Shown here: positions 1 through 7,836 of the stretch, piece by piece | Layout of the letters: each line of letters begins with the position of its first letter | Position numbering within the stretch: the stretch's first letter is position 1 | DNA from: Candidatus Delongbacteria bacterium | Lineage (GTDB): Bacteria; Delongbacteria; UBA4055 | Direction: 5' to 3' | Length of the DNA stretch: 21,971 nt | NCBI GenBank assembly: GCA_016938535.1 | Contig: JAFGUL010000080.1 | Location: 1-21,971 of the forward strand | Made by a program: the position numbers and the translations under genes | The notes under the pieces: model-generated | What the model saw: the letters and a program-made list of their open reading frames with translations, nothing else | Database searches by the model: none | Told to the model about the DNA's origin: nothing

Positions 1-63
1 ATCCCCATCGATCTTTGCGTATTCATGGTCTTCAGTAAAAAGAAATTCCTTCGGAAATTCCAT
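1..63 (-). CDS. gcvH: Glycine cleavage system H protein, N-terminal fragment (runs off left edge)
   Basis: Only the first 21 codons are in the window; the reading frame is open to base 1. The N-terminus MEFPKEFLFTEDHEYAKIDG fits the start of GcvH, where a 'P-x-x-L-x-Y/F-T-x-x-H-E-W/Y' pattern precedes the lipoyl-carrier domain. GcvH carries the aminomethyl group between the P, T and L proteins of glycine cleavage. An AAGGAG ribosome site lies just upstream of the ATG at 63-61. The gene starts 24 bases after the pilT stop on the same strand, so the two are probably co-transcribed. The lipoylated lysine lies outside the window, so the call rests on the N-terminus alone. Confidence 0.75.
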   Translation of the reverse strand, partial: MEFPKEFLFTEDHEYAKIDGD

Positions 64-87
64 TTCATTCTCCTTGTTTTATATTTT

Positions 88-1203
88 CTAGTTAGATCTG
101 TAATCACCAAGTTCATAATTGTTGCTGTCGGAAGTATCAAGCCCCTTAAGCCTTCTCTCGAAATCTGTAGGTGTTGAAGCTCCTCTTAAGGCTTCTTCGT
201 AAGAAATCAGCCCTTTTTCGTAAAGTTTGTAAATACTCTGGTCGAAGTTGTGCATTCCGTAAATTACTTCACCTTTCTCGATCGACATTTTTATGTCGGA
301 TGATTTTGAAGGATCGATTATGGCTTCTTTTATCGTTTCGTTATTTACCAGTATTTCAGTTGCCGGAACACGGCCTTTACCGTCCCTTGTAGGAATAAGT
401 CTCTGGGATATAATACCTGTCAGCGTCACAGCAAGAAGGTTCCTGATCTCGTTCTGAAGATCTCCGGGGAAAAAAGACAGTATCCTGTTGATAGTCTGAA
501 GAGCGTCTGTCGTGTGAAGAGTAGTGAAAACAAGATGACCGGTATTTGCGGCTCTGATAGCTGTATACATACTTTCCGGGTCCCTGATCTCACCGATCAT
601 AATGATATCGGGGTCCTGTCTCAACAGATACCTTAGGGAACCCTGATAAGAATCGGTATCGCTCCCCACCTCTCGCTGGTGGATGACAGATTTCTTGTCC
701 CTGAAAAGGAACTCTATGGGGTCCTCAATTGTTATTATGTTGGTTCTCCTGGTCTGATTTATATGTTCGAGCATGGCCGCTATGGTAGTTGACTTTCCGG
801 ATCCTACTGTACCTGTCACTATGACCAGCCCTCTGGGTGTCATACACAGCTTCTTTAGCACCTCGGGAAGATGGAGTTCATCTATGTTTTTTATATCAAA
901 AGGGATAGCCCTGATCGCTATGGCTATCGTTCCTCTCTGTTTATATATATTGACCCTGAATCTTCCTACTCCGGTAACGCCGAAACCAAAATCGACTTCC
1001 TTCTGGGCCGTGAAGGTCTCTTTTTCCTTTTTACCCATCAATTTATCGGCGATCGTGTTCATGTCTTCCATAGAAACGGCTTCATCAGCCCAGTCTACAA
1101 GCTGTCCGTTTATCCTGAAGATCGGTTTGATCCCGACTTTCAGGTGGATATCTGATCCTCCTAATTCCAGGAGGGATGCGAACATTTTTTGAAGATCTAT
1201 CAT
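88..1203 (-). CDS. pilT: Type IV pilus retraction ATPase, PilT/PilU family
   Basis: A 371-residue cytoplasmic hexameric ATPase of the PilT/PilU type, which depolymerises type IV pili for twitching. Visible motifs are an N-terminal PAS-like domain beginning GGSDIHLKVG, a Walker A loop GTVGSGKST with its lysine at residue 137, an acidic Asp box (TIEDPIEF), Walker B (DIIMIGEIRD) and the His box (TGHLVFTTLH). The usual proline in GPTGSGKS is replaced, but the GxxGxGKS pattern is intact. The C-terminal HNFDQSIYKLYEKGLISYEE segment resembles PilU at least as much as PilT, and the protein is some 25 residues longer than typical PilT. The start has a good AAGGAG site and a strong promoter upstream. 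No other pilus gene is in the window. The family is certain; PilT versus PilU is not. Confidence 0.93.
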   Translation of the reverse strand: MIDLQKMFASLLELGGSDIHLKVGIKPIFRINGQLVDWADEAVSMEDMNTIADKLMGKKEKETFTAQKEVDFGFGVTGVGRFRVNIYKQRGTIAIAIRAIPFDIKNIDELHLPEVLKKLCMTPRGLVIVTGTVGSGKSTTIAAMLEHINQTRRTNIITIEDPIEFLFRDKKSVIHQREVGSDTDSYQGSLRYLLRQDPDIIMIGEIRDPESMYTAIRAANTGHLVFTTLHTTDALQTINRILSFFPGDLQNEIRNLLAVTLTGIISQRLIPTRDGKGRVPATEILVNNETIKEAIIDPSKSSDIKMSIEKGEVIYGMHNFDQSIYKLYEKGLISYEEALRGASTPTDFERRLKGLDTSDSNNYELGDYRSN

Positions 1204-1234
1204 AGTTATCTCCTTTTGTAAAATTGTAACTGAG

Positions 1235-1263
1235 AATATATTTTATTTATGACCTCAAGTCAA
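1235..1263 (-). promoter_or_regulatory. Sigma70-type promoter of pilT-gcvH
   Basis: On the minus strand, TTGACT (1263-1258) is followed after exactly 17 bases by TATATT (1240-1235). This places a transcription start near 1228, about 25 bases before the pilT ATG. The same two hexamers with the same spacing precede dsbD. An inverted repeat TGAC-5-GTCA (1250-1262) covers the -35 box and could be an operator. Confidence 0.7.
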
Positions 1264-1362
1264 TATAATTTATAGTAAAACTTTTCAGGATTTTTTGTTG
1301 AATAATGCCTGATTTTTTCGTATTTTTATATTTGGTGTTTAATTTCCGAAAAAGGAGCAGGT

Positions 1363-2586
1363 TTGCGTGTTCGTTTTATAAATATATCCGCATTTCTTTT
1401 TTTTATGATCTCAGCTTTGCTGAACTCTCAGGAATTCAGGAATATTTCAAGCCCAAGATCAAAATACCTTTATGAATACAGGGACATCTACCTGTCCTCT
1501 TTGAGAGACAAAATAAACTCCCGTATTTACGCCCTTCGTGTCGACAGGAGCAAAATAAGCGATCTTTCTGATTCAATTTTTTTTAAAACTTTACATTATA
1601 ATATTTACAAATACAGACTTGCTGAGGTTTTCGATACTCTTGAAACACTGACGAATGTAAGATCAGAACTTATTAACAACGATTATTTTAATAAACGACT
1701 CAGCTCGTGGAACGATTCGACGGTAATTCAGTATGTGACTTTCGCCGTTGAGCTGAATATCCTTAAAAAATACATGTCCGAATTCGATCTTGAGAATTTT
1801 AAAAAAACAGACACATACAAATTTTTAAAGAACAGGCTTATTTCTGAATCAATCGAAATAAATAAAATGGACAGCGTTCTTTCAAGGATAAACAGGCTCG
1901 GATTCGAACCGGTCAATTTTTATTACCGGCCCAATTCGATAAAAGAACAGTATCAGACAGACAAATTCGATATCAGAAAATTTGATTTTAATGAACTTAC
2001 TGAATTCACAAAAACTCACGCTAAGGCTCTCGAAAAAGCTGAAGCTGAGTACAATGTAAACCGCGAAATAATCGTGGCTATACTTAGAAAGGAAACTAAT
2101 CTCGGAAAATATCCGCTCAAATACAATCCCTTCGAAGTGCTTCTGGCTCAAGCTCAATTCGCGATCGAAAATCCTGCATATGAACCTCTCGTGCGCATAA
2201 ACAATATTAAAAGAATATCAAGGCTGAAGAATTCAGCAGCCAACAGTCTCTTTAATATGATAAAGTACACCATCGACAATTCGATCGATCCCGCAGTAAC
2301 TAAAAGCAATTTCGTTGGTGCAGTCGGGTTCACGCAGTTCATGCCTTTCAATCTTCATCTCGCAAAAGACGGCAACGGTGACGGACACGCAGACCTTATG
2401 AACATGGACGACGCAATAATGAGTATAGGTAATTTTCTCAGCGCGAACGGATGGGACCGTTTTTATGAACTGGTCCCTGCAAACCGCGGCAGGATAATCA
2501 AAATGATACTCCGGTATAACACAAGCGACTCTTATGCGGAGGCTGTTTACGAAATAGCCTCTGAAATAAAAAGACTGACAAAATAA
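1363..2586 (+). CDS. Secreted lytic murein transglycosylase, MltB-like (SLT_2 family)
   Basis: A 407-residue protein with a Sec signal peptide (hydrophobic residues about 6-20, no lipobox cysteine), so probably soluble in the periplasm. The second half carries the MltB/SLT_2 signature: a catalytic glutamate in AILRKETNLG (E244), GAVGFTQFMP near residue 320, a DGNGDGHADLMNMDDAI segment and a closing GNFLSANGW. This family cleaves the MurNAc-GlcNAc bond of peptidoglycan and forms 1,6-anhydro ends. The first about 210 residues are helical and charged and I do not recognise them. The start is TTG at 1363, chosen because AAGGAG lies 5 bases upstream and the signal peptide begins there. The KamA-like gene follows 16 bases downstream. 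I found no convincing promoter hexamers in front of it. Confidence 0.87.
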   Translation: MRVRFINISAFLFFMISALLNSQEFRNISSPRSKYLYEYRDIYLSSLRDKINSRIYALRVDRSKISDLSDSIFFKTLHYNIYKYRLAEVFDTLETLTNVRSELINNDYFNKRLSSWNDSTVIQYVTFAVELNILKKYMSEFDLENFKKTDTYKFLKNRLISESIEINKMDSVLSRINRLGFEPVNFYYRPNSIKEQYQTDKFDIRKFDFNELTEFTKTHAKALEKAEAEYNVNREIIVAILRKETNLGKYPLKYNPFEVLLAQAQFAIENPAYEPLVRINNIKRISRLKNSAANSLFNMIKYTIDNSIDPAVTKSNFVGAVGFTQFMPFNLHLAKDGNGDGHADLMNMDDAIMSIGNFLSANGWDRFYELVPANRGRIIKMILRYNTSDSYAEAVYEIASEIKRLTK

Positions 2587-2602
2587 ATCATGAGACCAAA
2601 GT

Positions 2603-4141
2603 ATGGACGACTCATCTGAAATTCTTTTTTCACCGGGAGATCACAGAGAAAGAAGGTTGTGGGAAAGAGTAACCGATGAAGAGTGGAATGATCCTCAATG
2701 GCAGCTTAGGAATTCTATTACTTCTGTCGCGACGCTTTCAGAAGTAATAGACCTGAACGATTATCAGAAGACAGAGATCGAAAGAGTTGTCATGACAATG
2801 AGATCAAAAGGAAGAGAACCGTTCAGGATCACTCCGTATTATGCTTCTTTGATCTCAAAAGACCCGTTCCATCCAAAACTTCTGCCGGGTGAGAAATCCT
2901 ACAAGAGAATAGACCCCGTTTTCTGGCAGAGCGTACCCACACCGGCAAATCTGTTATTTCAGAATACCGGTAAAGAGGGTGCAATGGCCGAAGGCGCAAG
3001 AAGCTTCGGAGCGGCATATCAGCGGTATCCTAACAGAATCGCGCTTTTTGTTGCGGAGAACACCAGCTGCGCTTCTTTCTGTGTACACTGCCAGAGAGCA
3101 AAGTCTCTGGACGGTTCGGCTGATGTTAATCTCAATGAGATAAAAAAAGGTCTGTTTTACATTTCCTACAACAGAAATATCGATGAAGTTCTGGTCACAG
3201 GCGGTGATGCTCTCAGGATCAGCGGGAATCTTCTGAAATTCGTTCTTGAGGAACTGAGCAGGATCGATCATCTGAGGGTTATACGCATAGCGACCAGGGT
3301 ACCTGTTGTTCTTCCGATGGCAATAAATGAAAAAAGCCTTGAACTCATAAAGAGATCAGCAAACAGGTATTCCAGAGGTGTCCCGAAATATGTATATTTC
3401 ATGACGCATATTAATCATTACAGAGAGATCACGAAAGATCTTCTCTCAGCTTCATCGCTGATTAGAGATTACGGTTTTACGATCCGTAATCAGACCGTCC
3501 TTCTGAATCACGTTAATGATTATTATAAAACTCTCGCCGAAACATTCAGAAGGATGCTTTGGATAGGCATACATCCCTACTATCTTCTGCAGTGTCATAA
3601 AGAAAAAGGCATAGTCCATTTTATAACACCGATTCAGATCGGTGAGCTTTATATGAAACATCTTCAGGGCTGGATATCGGGGATATCAAGACCTGACTAC
3701 GCATACAACATCGAAGGTGGAGGCGGAAAAGTTCTTCTGATGCCTTCAGGTTACGACACATTCAGGAAAGGTGACGATATTGAAAGGAAGATATCGGAAA
3801 GTTTCGCGACTGTGCATACATGGGAAGGCAGAACTCTGAAAGACTATGAAGCTCTGGGCAGAGCTACCAGAAATGAGTTTGAAGAGGCTGTAGAGATAAT
3901 GAACAGATTTATCGGACGAAAAGGTGTTTTCGTTCCGAAGATCATTATAATCGACGAAAAAGGCGATCGTATAGAAACAACGAACAGGACAAAACTTCCG
4001 GGTCTGACCAATCTGAAGAAAGCCGATCTGCTGAATTATAAGATCATTGACGGAACTCTTCCGCTGAACAACCCGAATGACATTTCAGACGAACTTACGG
4101 AAAAATATAAATTCTCGGATTATCCCGGGAAAAAATTGTAG
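2603..4141 (+). CDS. KamA-family radical SAM aminomutase, possibly glutamate 2,3-aminomutase-like
   Basis: A 512-residue radical S-adenosylmethionine enzyme of the lysine 2,3-aminomutase family. The [4Fe-4S] motif is C156-x3-C160-x2-C163 (CASFCVHC). TGGDAL near residue 200 corresponds to the SGGDPL SAM/PLP segment, and GGGGKVLLMP holds the PLP-binding lysine K376. The two aspartates that bind the lysine side-chain amine in lysine 2,3-aminomutase (D293 and D330 in Clostridium) are here H332 (QCHKEKG) and N369 (YNIEGGGGK). As I recall, glutamate 2,3-aminomutase has Lys332 and Asn369 at these places. The C-terminal cysteine cluster that binds zinc in lysine 2,3-aminomutase is also absent. A non-lysine substrate, perhaps glutamate, is therefore inferred. 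The gene is probably co-transcribed with the transglycosylase (16-base gap) and converges on a GNAT gene with 3 bases between stops. Confidence 0.85.
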   Translation: MDDSSEILFSPGDHRERRLWERVTDEEWNDPQWQLRNSITSVATLSEVIDLNDYQKTEIERVVMTMRSKGREPFRITPYYASLISKDPFHPKLLPGEKSYKRIDPVFWQSVPTPANLLFQNTGKEGAMAEGARSFGAAYQRYPNRIALFVAENTSCASFCVHCQRAKSLDGSADVNLNEIKKGLFYISYNRNIDEVLVTGGDALRISGNLLKFVLEELSRIDHLRVIRIATRVPVVLPMAINEKSLELIKRSANRYSRGVPKYVYFMTHINHYREITKDLLSASSLIRDYGFTIRNQTVLLNHVNDYYKTLAETFRRMLWIGIHPYYLLQCHKEKGIVHFITPIQIGELYMKHLQGWISGISRPDYAYNIEGGGGKVLLMPSGYDTFRKGDDIERKISESFATVHTWEGRTLKDYEALGRATRNEFEEAVEIMNRFIGRKGVFVPKIIIIDEKGDRIETTNRTKLPGLTNLKKADLLNYKIIDGTLPLNNPNDISDELTEKYKFSDYPGKKL

Positions 4142-4144
4142 AAT

Positions 4145-5041
4145 TCAAAGCATCAGCCTGTCTAACGGAAGATCGAACAGGAGAAAATCACCTTCGCTTT
4201 CCCAGCTTTTGAACCTGTTCTTTTTGAAAAGAACATATGATTTTCTGTCCTTCTGACTTAAAACCGCGCATAAATTCTCCTGGCCGCTCTCGTAGGCAGT
4301 CTTCTTGGCAGCTTTTAAAAGTTCAAGGAATAATTCAGGTGTTTCAGCTTCAAAAAAACTCAAGAAAAGATCCTCTTTCTCTCTTATAGTATAGAGGCAT
4401 AAAGCTCTGACCCTGCCGTTCTCAGAAATTGAAAGGACATCTCCCCTGCTGACGAAATCATTAAGTATCATATTCTCACTGAAAGGTTTAACGACCCATG
4501 AAAAACAAATACCGTTCGGGTTCTTCTTTAGCCAGACCGACCTTTTAATAAAATCAATTATCTGATCCGGATCTCCTCCTCTGACAGCTCTGTTCTTTTC
4601 GTATTTCGGAATACTTTTTACTCGGGGCAGCTTTAAAGATAAATGGTTCCTTTTTTCAAGAACTGAAAAACCCAGCCTGCTGAAAAGAGATATCGACTCA
4701 ATGTTCTTATAGTATGTTGCGAATCTTACAGTTCTCAATTTCTTATTTTTCTTTAACACTTCAAAAATATGTTCCGTTAAAAATCTGCCTACTCCTTTTA
4801 TATTGGATCCCATATCTTTTCTTAATCCTTCGATCCATGCGTCGTAAGGAGTGAGCATAGTCAACTTCTCAAATCCGATAAGTATACCGTTTTGATCTAC
4901 TGCCGCCGCAAATTCGCCGTGACTGTCTTTTACCCATTCATCGAACACCAGAGGAAGATAATCACTTCCTTCCCATATGTTCTTTACAATATCAGCCACT
5001 CTGGCTTTATCAGCCGCTGTTACTTTTCTTATTTTCAGCAT
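4145..5041 (-). CDS. GNAT-family N-acetyltransferase, two-domain
   Basis: A 298-residue cytoplasmic protein. Residues 1 to about 135 form a GNAT acetyltransferase domain with an acetyl-CoA loop around R74 to G85 (LRKDMGSNIKGVGRFL) and the late GNAT strand-helix NIESISLFSRLGF. The start of the domain (IWEGSDYLP) recalls the histidine N-acetyltransferase/NAT16 group. Residues about 145-298 look like a second, degenerate GNAT fold (EAETPELFLELLKAAKKTA, then LFKKNRFKSWESEGDFLLF) without a clear CoA loop. The substrate is unknown; a free amino acid or similar small amine is an inference. It is the last gene of the long minus-strand operon, 7 bases after the nitroreductase, and its stop nearly touches the stop of the convergent aminomutase gene. 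Confidence 0.75.
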   Translation of the reverse strand: MLKIRKVTAADKARVADIVKNIWEGSDYLPLVFDEWVKDSHGEFAAAVDQNGILIGFEKLTMLTPYDAWIEGLRKDMGSNIKGVGRFLTEHIFEVLKKNKKLRTVRFATYYKNIESISLFSRLGFSVLEKRNHLSLKLPRVKSIPKYEKNRAVRGGDPDQIIDFIKRSVWLKKNPNGICFSWVVKPFSENMILNDFVSRGDVLSISENGRVRALCLYTIREKEDLFLSFFEAETPELFLELLKAAKKTAYESGQENLCAVLSQKDRKSYVLFKKNRFKSWESEGDFLLFDLPLDRLML

Positions 5042-5048
5042 ATTTTCT

Positions 5049-5609
5049 CTAATGTTTAACTTTCTTATTCAACTTTTTTGAGTACTCGTCAATTGAAAAC
5101 ACATACTTAAGAGCAAGTCTTTCAGGTCTGTTTTCGTCACTGATCTCCAGCTTCTTCTTTGTTTTTTTCCCGAAGATGACAAGAGCTATGACATTCCAGT
5201 CGTCCGGAAGTGAGATCGCTTTCTTAACCTTCCTGGGGTCGAAACCGGCAATTATATGTGCGACAATGCCCATTTCTGTAGCTTTTAAGATCATCTGACC
5301 TACGCCTATGCCGGTATCAAAAAGATAATACTCAGTGCTTCCTGCAACACAGTCGAGTTCCTTTTTAGATATTATTGCCGCTATACATGAACCATTGTAT
5401 GCCCACTCGTTCCCTTTTTTAAATGAAGCCTTCATCTTATCAAGAATTTTTTGAGATCTTACAAAAACATATCTCCACGGCTGGTTGTTAAAACACGAAG
5501 GAGCAAGTGAAGATGCCCTGACAAGTTCTTTTATCAGATCGTCACTGATTTCGATCTTTTCAAGAGCCCTGTACGATCTTCTCTTTTCTATAGCAGCGGA
5601 AACTTTCAT
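5049..5609 (-). CDS. Nitroreductase-family FMN oxidoreductase
   Basis: A 186-residue protein with nitroreductase-fold landmarks: an FMN-phosphate motif EKRRSYRAL at the N-terminus, SCFNNQPWRYVFV around residues 37-49, a central DTGIGVGQMILKATEMGI helix, and a late LPDDWNVIALVIFG strand. Members are usually flavin-dependent homodimers using NAD(P)H to reduce nitro compounds, quinones or similar acceptors; the physiological substrate here cannot be read from sequence. At 186 residues it belongs to the short subgroup. The ATG overlaps the methyltransferase stop by 4 bases (ATGA), so translation is probably coupled. The lysine-rich C-terminus (KKLNKKVKH) is unremarkable. Confidence 0.85.
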   Translation of the reverse strand: MKVSAAIEKRRSYRALEKIEISDDLIKELVRASSLAPSCFNNQPWRYVFVRSQKILDKMKASFKKGNEWAYNGSCIAAIISKKELDCVAGSTEYYLFDTGIGVGQMILKATEMGIVAHIIAGFDPRKVKKAISLPDDWNVIALVIFGKKTKKKLEISDENRPERLALKYVFSIDEYSKKLNKKVKH

Positions 5610-7219
5610 ATTTTCACCCCGTACAATTCTTCTACAAGACCGTCAATTTCCGTTCTGATATGACCGGCCTTAACAACATTATCATTAATTATACGATTTG
5701 TTTTGTCCTCAATCAAGTGAATAATTAATTTATCCGGGTCTTTTGGAAAAGGGAGCTCTTCAAGATAAGATCTGAGAACTTTCAGGCTCCTGAATTTTTT
5801 TTTATAAATAAAATTCATAATTTTCGAATTAAGTATAGCCATGACCGACAGAATAGAGTATCCTTCAATATCCGGTATGAGAACATTCGCGCTGTTGATC
5901 GTGACGGTACCCGACCTGTCCAGGGCAAATACAAGATTCTGATTAACGAATCTGTAAACGAGTTTCTCCCGGGACGAAAAGATATCTTTTTTTGGCCGTT
6001 GATGAAAGACCGAATGATCATTGTAAAGAAATTTAAGGTCACCAGTTATAATGAACGGCTGAACATTGCTCCCTGATATTACCTTTTGCGTGAAATTCTC
6101 ATCCTGCCTGCTGTTGATAAATTTTTTATTATTCCCTGTAACAATACCCAGGCTCCATTCTGATTTTTCTTTTAAAGTTATATGGGGTTTAGAATATATC
6201 CTGTTTATCAGATCCCTTTCTTCAGGCAGCATGAATATGTTCATCATTGAACTGTACTCGGATAAAAAATCATTCTGCGGACAGCGATATGCCGTTTCAG
6301 GTAATACAATCTCTGCGGTATTATTCTTGTGCTCTTTTTTCTGAATATCGATCCTGACGACTCCCGCGAAAACCTTTCTGAAAGCGTTTCCGTAAGATTT
6401 TATCTTTATTACGGAATATGTGTTAAGGATGTATTTTCTCAAAGGAGCGAAACGCTTCGAATATAAAAAAGATTCAGGAAGAACATATGACATTATCCCT
6501 AAAGGTTTCAGAGAACGAAGACCTTTTAAAATAAAAAAACCCAGCGAATCGTCTGTCGGAGCTTCATTATATAATTTTCTGAGATTTTTTATTTCATCAG
6601 CCGTAAAATACGCACCCCACGGTGGATTTGTAAATATACGGTCATAAGAATTTGTCTCTTCCAGCATGAGGCTGTCGACATGCTCAATCTCATGTGATAC
6701 AGAACCTTCGCCCGTCAAATTTCTGCCGGCAATGGAAAGAGCTGTTCGGTCTTTGTCGCTCCCTTTTATAACCGCTCTGCCGCTGCTTTTATGAAACGCG
6801 GCTATGAGGAATCTGCCTGTACCGCAGCACGGATCGTACACGGAGAACTTTCCTTTTTGCGGAATGTTGTCACTGATGATCTCATTTACGATACTCTCGG
6901 GAGTGTAAAACGAACCTTCTCTCGACCTTCTTCCGGGCTCTTTAAATTCCTGGTATAGTTCGTCAGACAGACCATTAAGATCGTCCTGACACGGAAGCTT
7001 CTCCGGCGCCGCTCCCCTTTTGTTCGCTCTGCTGGAAAGTCTGTTAAGTACGCCGTTTTGTATTTCATATGATATTCTGACGATATCTTCACGAAGAAAT
7101 AATCCGCCTTCTCTTTTTAATATACCCGATCTTTCCCAGTTCTTTACGGTCGCTTCGGAAATGCAGAGAAGTTCAGCCGCCTCTTTACAAGTCACAAAAA
7201 TATTATTATGTGTTTTCAT
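5606..7219 (-). CDS. N6-adenine DNA methyltransferase with N-terminal helix-turn-helix
   Basis: A 537-residue gamma-class DNA adenine methyltransferase. Residues about 8-45 are a MerR/excisionase-like HTH (CKEAAELLCISEATVKNWER). It is followed by motif X (GSFYTPESIV), the SAM-binding motif I with DPCCGTG starting at D129, and catalytic motif IV NPPW starting at N198. The C-terminal about 200 residues resemble the target-recognition region of TaqI/Eco57I-type enzymes (MAILNSKIMNFIYKKKF, then LEELPFP). No PD-(D/E)XK nuclease segment is visible and no restriction gene is adjacent, so it looks like an orphan methylase. It overlaps queH and the nitroreductase by 4 bases each, meaning it is embedded in the housekeeping operon rather than in a mobile island. 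The target site is unknown. A role in gene regulation or self-protection is inference. Confidence 0.88.
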   Translation of the reverse strand: MKTHNNIFVTCKEAAELLCISEATVKNWERSGILKREGGLFLREDIVRISYEIQNGVLNRLSSRANKRGAAPEKLPCQDDLNGLSDELYQEFKEPGRRSREGSFYTPESIVNEIISDNIPQKGKFSVYDPCCGTGRFLIAAFHKSSGRAVIKGSDKDRTALSIAGRNLTGEGSVSHEIEHVDSLMLEETNSYDRIFTNPPWGAYFTADEIKNLRKLYNEAPTDDSLGFFILKGLRSLKPLGIMSYVLPESFLYSKRFAPLRKYILNTYSVIKIKSYGNAFRKVFAGVVRIDIQKKEHKNNTAEIVLPETAYRCPQNDFLSEYSSMMNIFMLPEERDLINRIYSKPHITLKEKSEWSLGIVTGNNKKFINSRQDENFTQKVISGSNVQPFIITGDLKFLYNDHSVFHQRPKKDIFSSREKLVYRFVNQNLVFALDRSGTVTINSANVLIPDIEGYSILSVMAILNSKIMNFIYKKKFRSLKVLRSYLEELPFPKDPDKLIIHLIEDKTNRIINDNVVKAGHIRTEIDGLVEELYGVKI

Positions 7220-7836
7220 TCTTTCCGATCGGATTTCATGGAGAATTCACAACCGCAGTAATCCTGCCTGTACAGATCATATTCGCCGCTTAATTCGACA
7301 GTTCTTTTGAAACCGTTCTTCTTTTTGAAATCCGAATTAAGGAATTTCACTTCATATACCGCTGAAAGTTCTTCCCCGGTCGAGTTAATTATACCGGCGT
7401 TCTTGTGGGGACTGACTGTCAGGGTCGTAGTGAAATACTCAAAGCCTTTTTCCTTTGCTTTCTGAGCTGTTTTAGAGAGTCTGAGTTCGTAACAGGAATT
7501 ACACCTCCGCCCTCTTTCAGGTTCATTTTCAAGACCTTGAACACAGCCTGCGAATTCCATGGGTGTATATTTTTCGTAAAAAAGTTCAATTTTTTCTGAA
7601 TGGCCTGCGTCAGTTAAAAACTTCTGAAGTTCCAAAAACCTTCTGTCGTGCTCTTCCTCAGGATATATATTCGGATTGTAAAAATACAGACCTATAGAAA
7701 AATACTGTTCAAGCACTTCGATAACTGAACTGCTGCATGGAGCACAACATACATGTATGAGAAGTCGAGGTCTGAGACCTTCTTTTACAAGCAGGTCTAT
7801 CTGATCTTCCATTATCCTGCTATAATTTTTCTTCAT
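7216..7836 (-). CDS. queH: Epoxyqueuosine reductase QueH
   Basis: A 206-residue protein matching the QueH (formerly DUF208) family along its whole length. It reduces epoxyqueuosine to queuosine at tRNA position 34 and is the non-orthologous replacement for cobalamin-dependent QueG. Diagnostic segments are LLIHVCCAPCSS with C30, C31 and C34, YNPNIYPEEEHDRR, RRCNSCYELRL, FTTTLTVSPHKNA, and the C-terminal LYRQDYCGCEFS. All cysteine clusters expected to hold iron are present. It overlaps both map upstream and the methyltransferase downstream by 4 bases. No other queuosine gene is in the window. Confidence 0.95.
   Translation of the reverse strand: MKKNYSRIMEDQIDLLVKEGLRPRLLIHVCCAPCSSSVIEVLEQYFSIGLYFYNPNIYPEEEHDRRFLELQKFLTDAGHSEKIELFYEKYTPMEFAGCVQGLENEPERGRRCNSCYELRLSKTAQKAKEKGFEYFTTTLTVSPHKNAGIINSTGEELSAVYEVKFLNSDFKKKNGFKRTVELSGEYDLYRQDYCGCEFSMKSDRKE

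Noticed and set aside
773..1192. 139-codon plus-strand open frame opposite pilT
   Set aside because: It lies wholly antisense to a gene with clear ATPase motifs, has no ribosome site and resembles no protein family.
1295..1332. Promoter for the transglycosylase-aminomutase pair (TTGTTG at 1295 with TATATT at 1327)
   Set aside because: The spacing is 26 bases and no other -35 candidate fits well, so I do not call a promoter here.
4110..4141. Hairpin near the convergent ends of the aminomutase and GNAT genes as a terminator
   Set aside because: The weak stem (TTCTCGG with CCGGGAA) is followed by A residues on the plus strand, the wrong polarity for terminating that transcript.
5606..7219. Reading the methyltransferase as part of a BREX, type I or type IIG restriction system
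   Set aside because: No nuclease domain, specificity subunit, ATPase or other defence gene lies nearby; all neighbours are metabolic genes.
5606..7836. QueH beside a DNA methyltransferase, as a possible 7-deazaguanine DNA-modification (Dpd) locus
   Set aside because: QueH acts on tRNA queuosine, and no transglycosylase-like DpdA or other Dpd gene is present. The methylase is an ordinary N6-adenine type.
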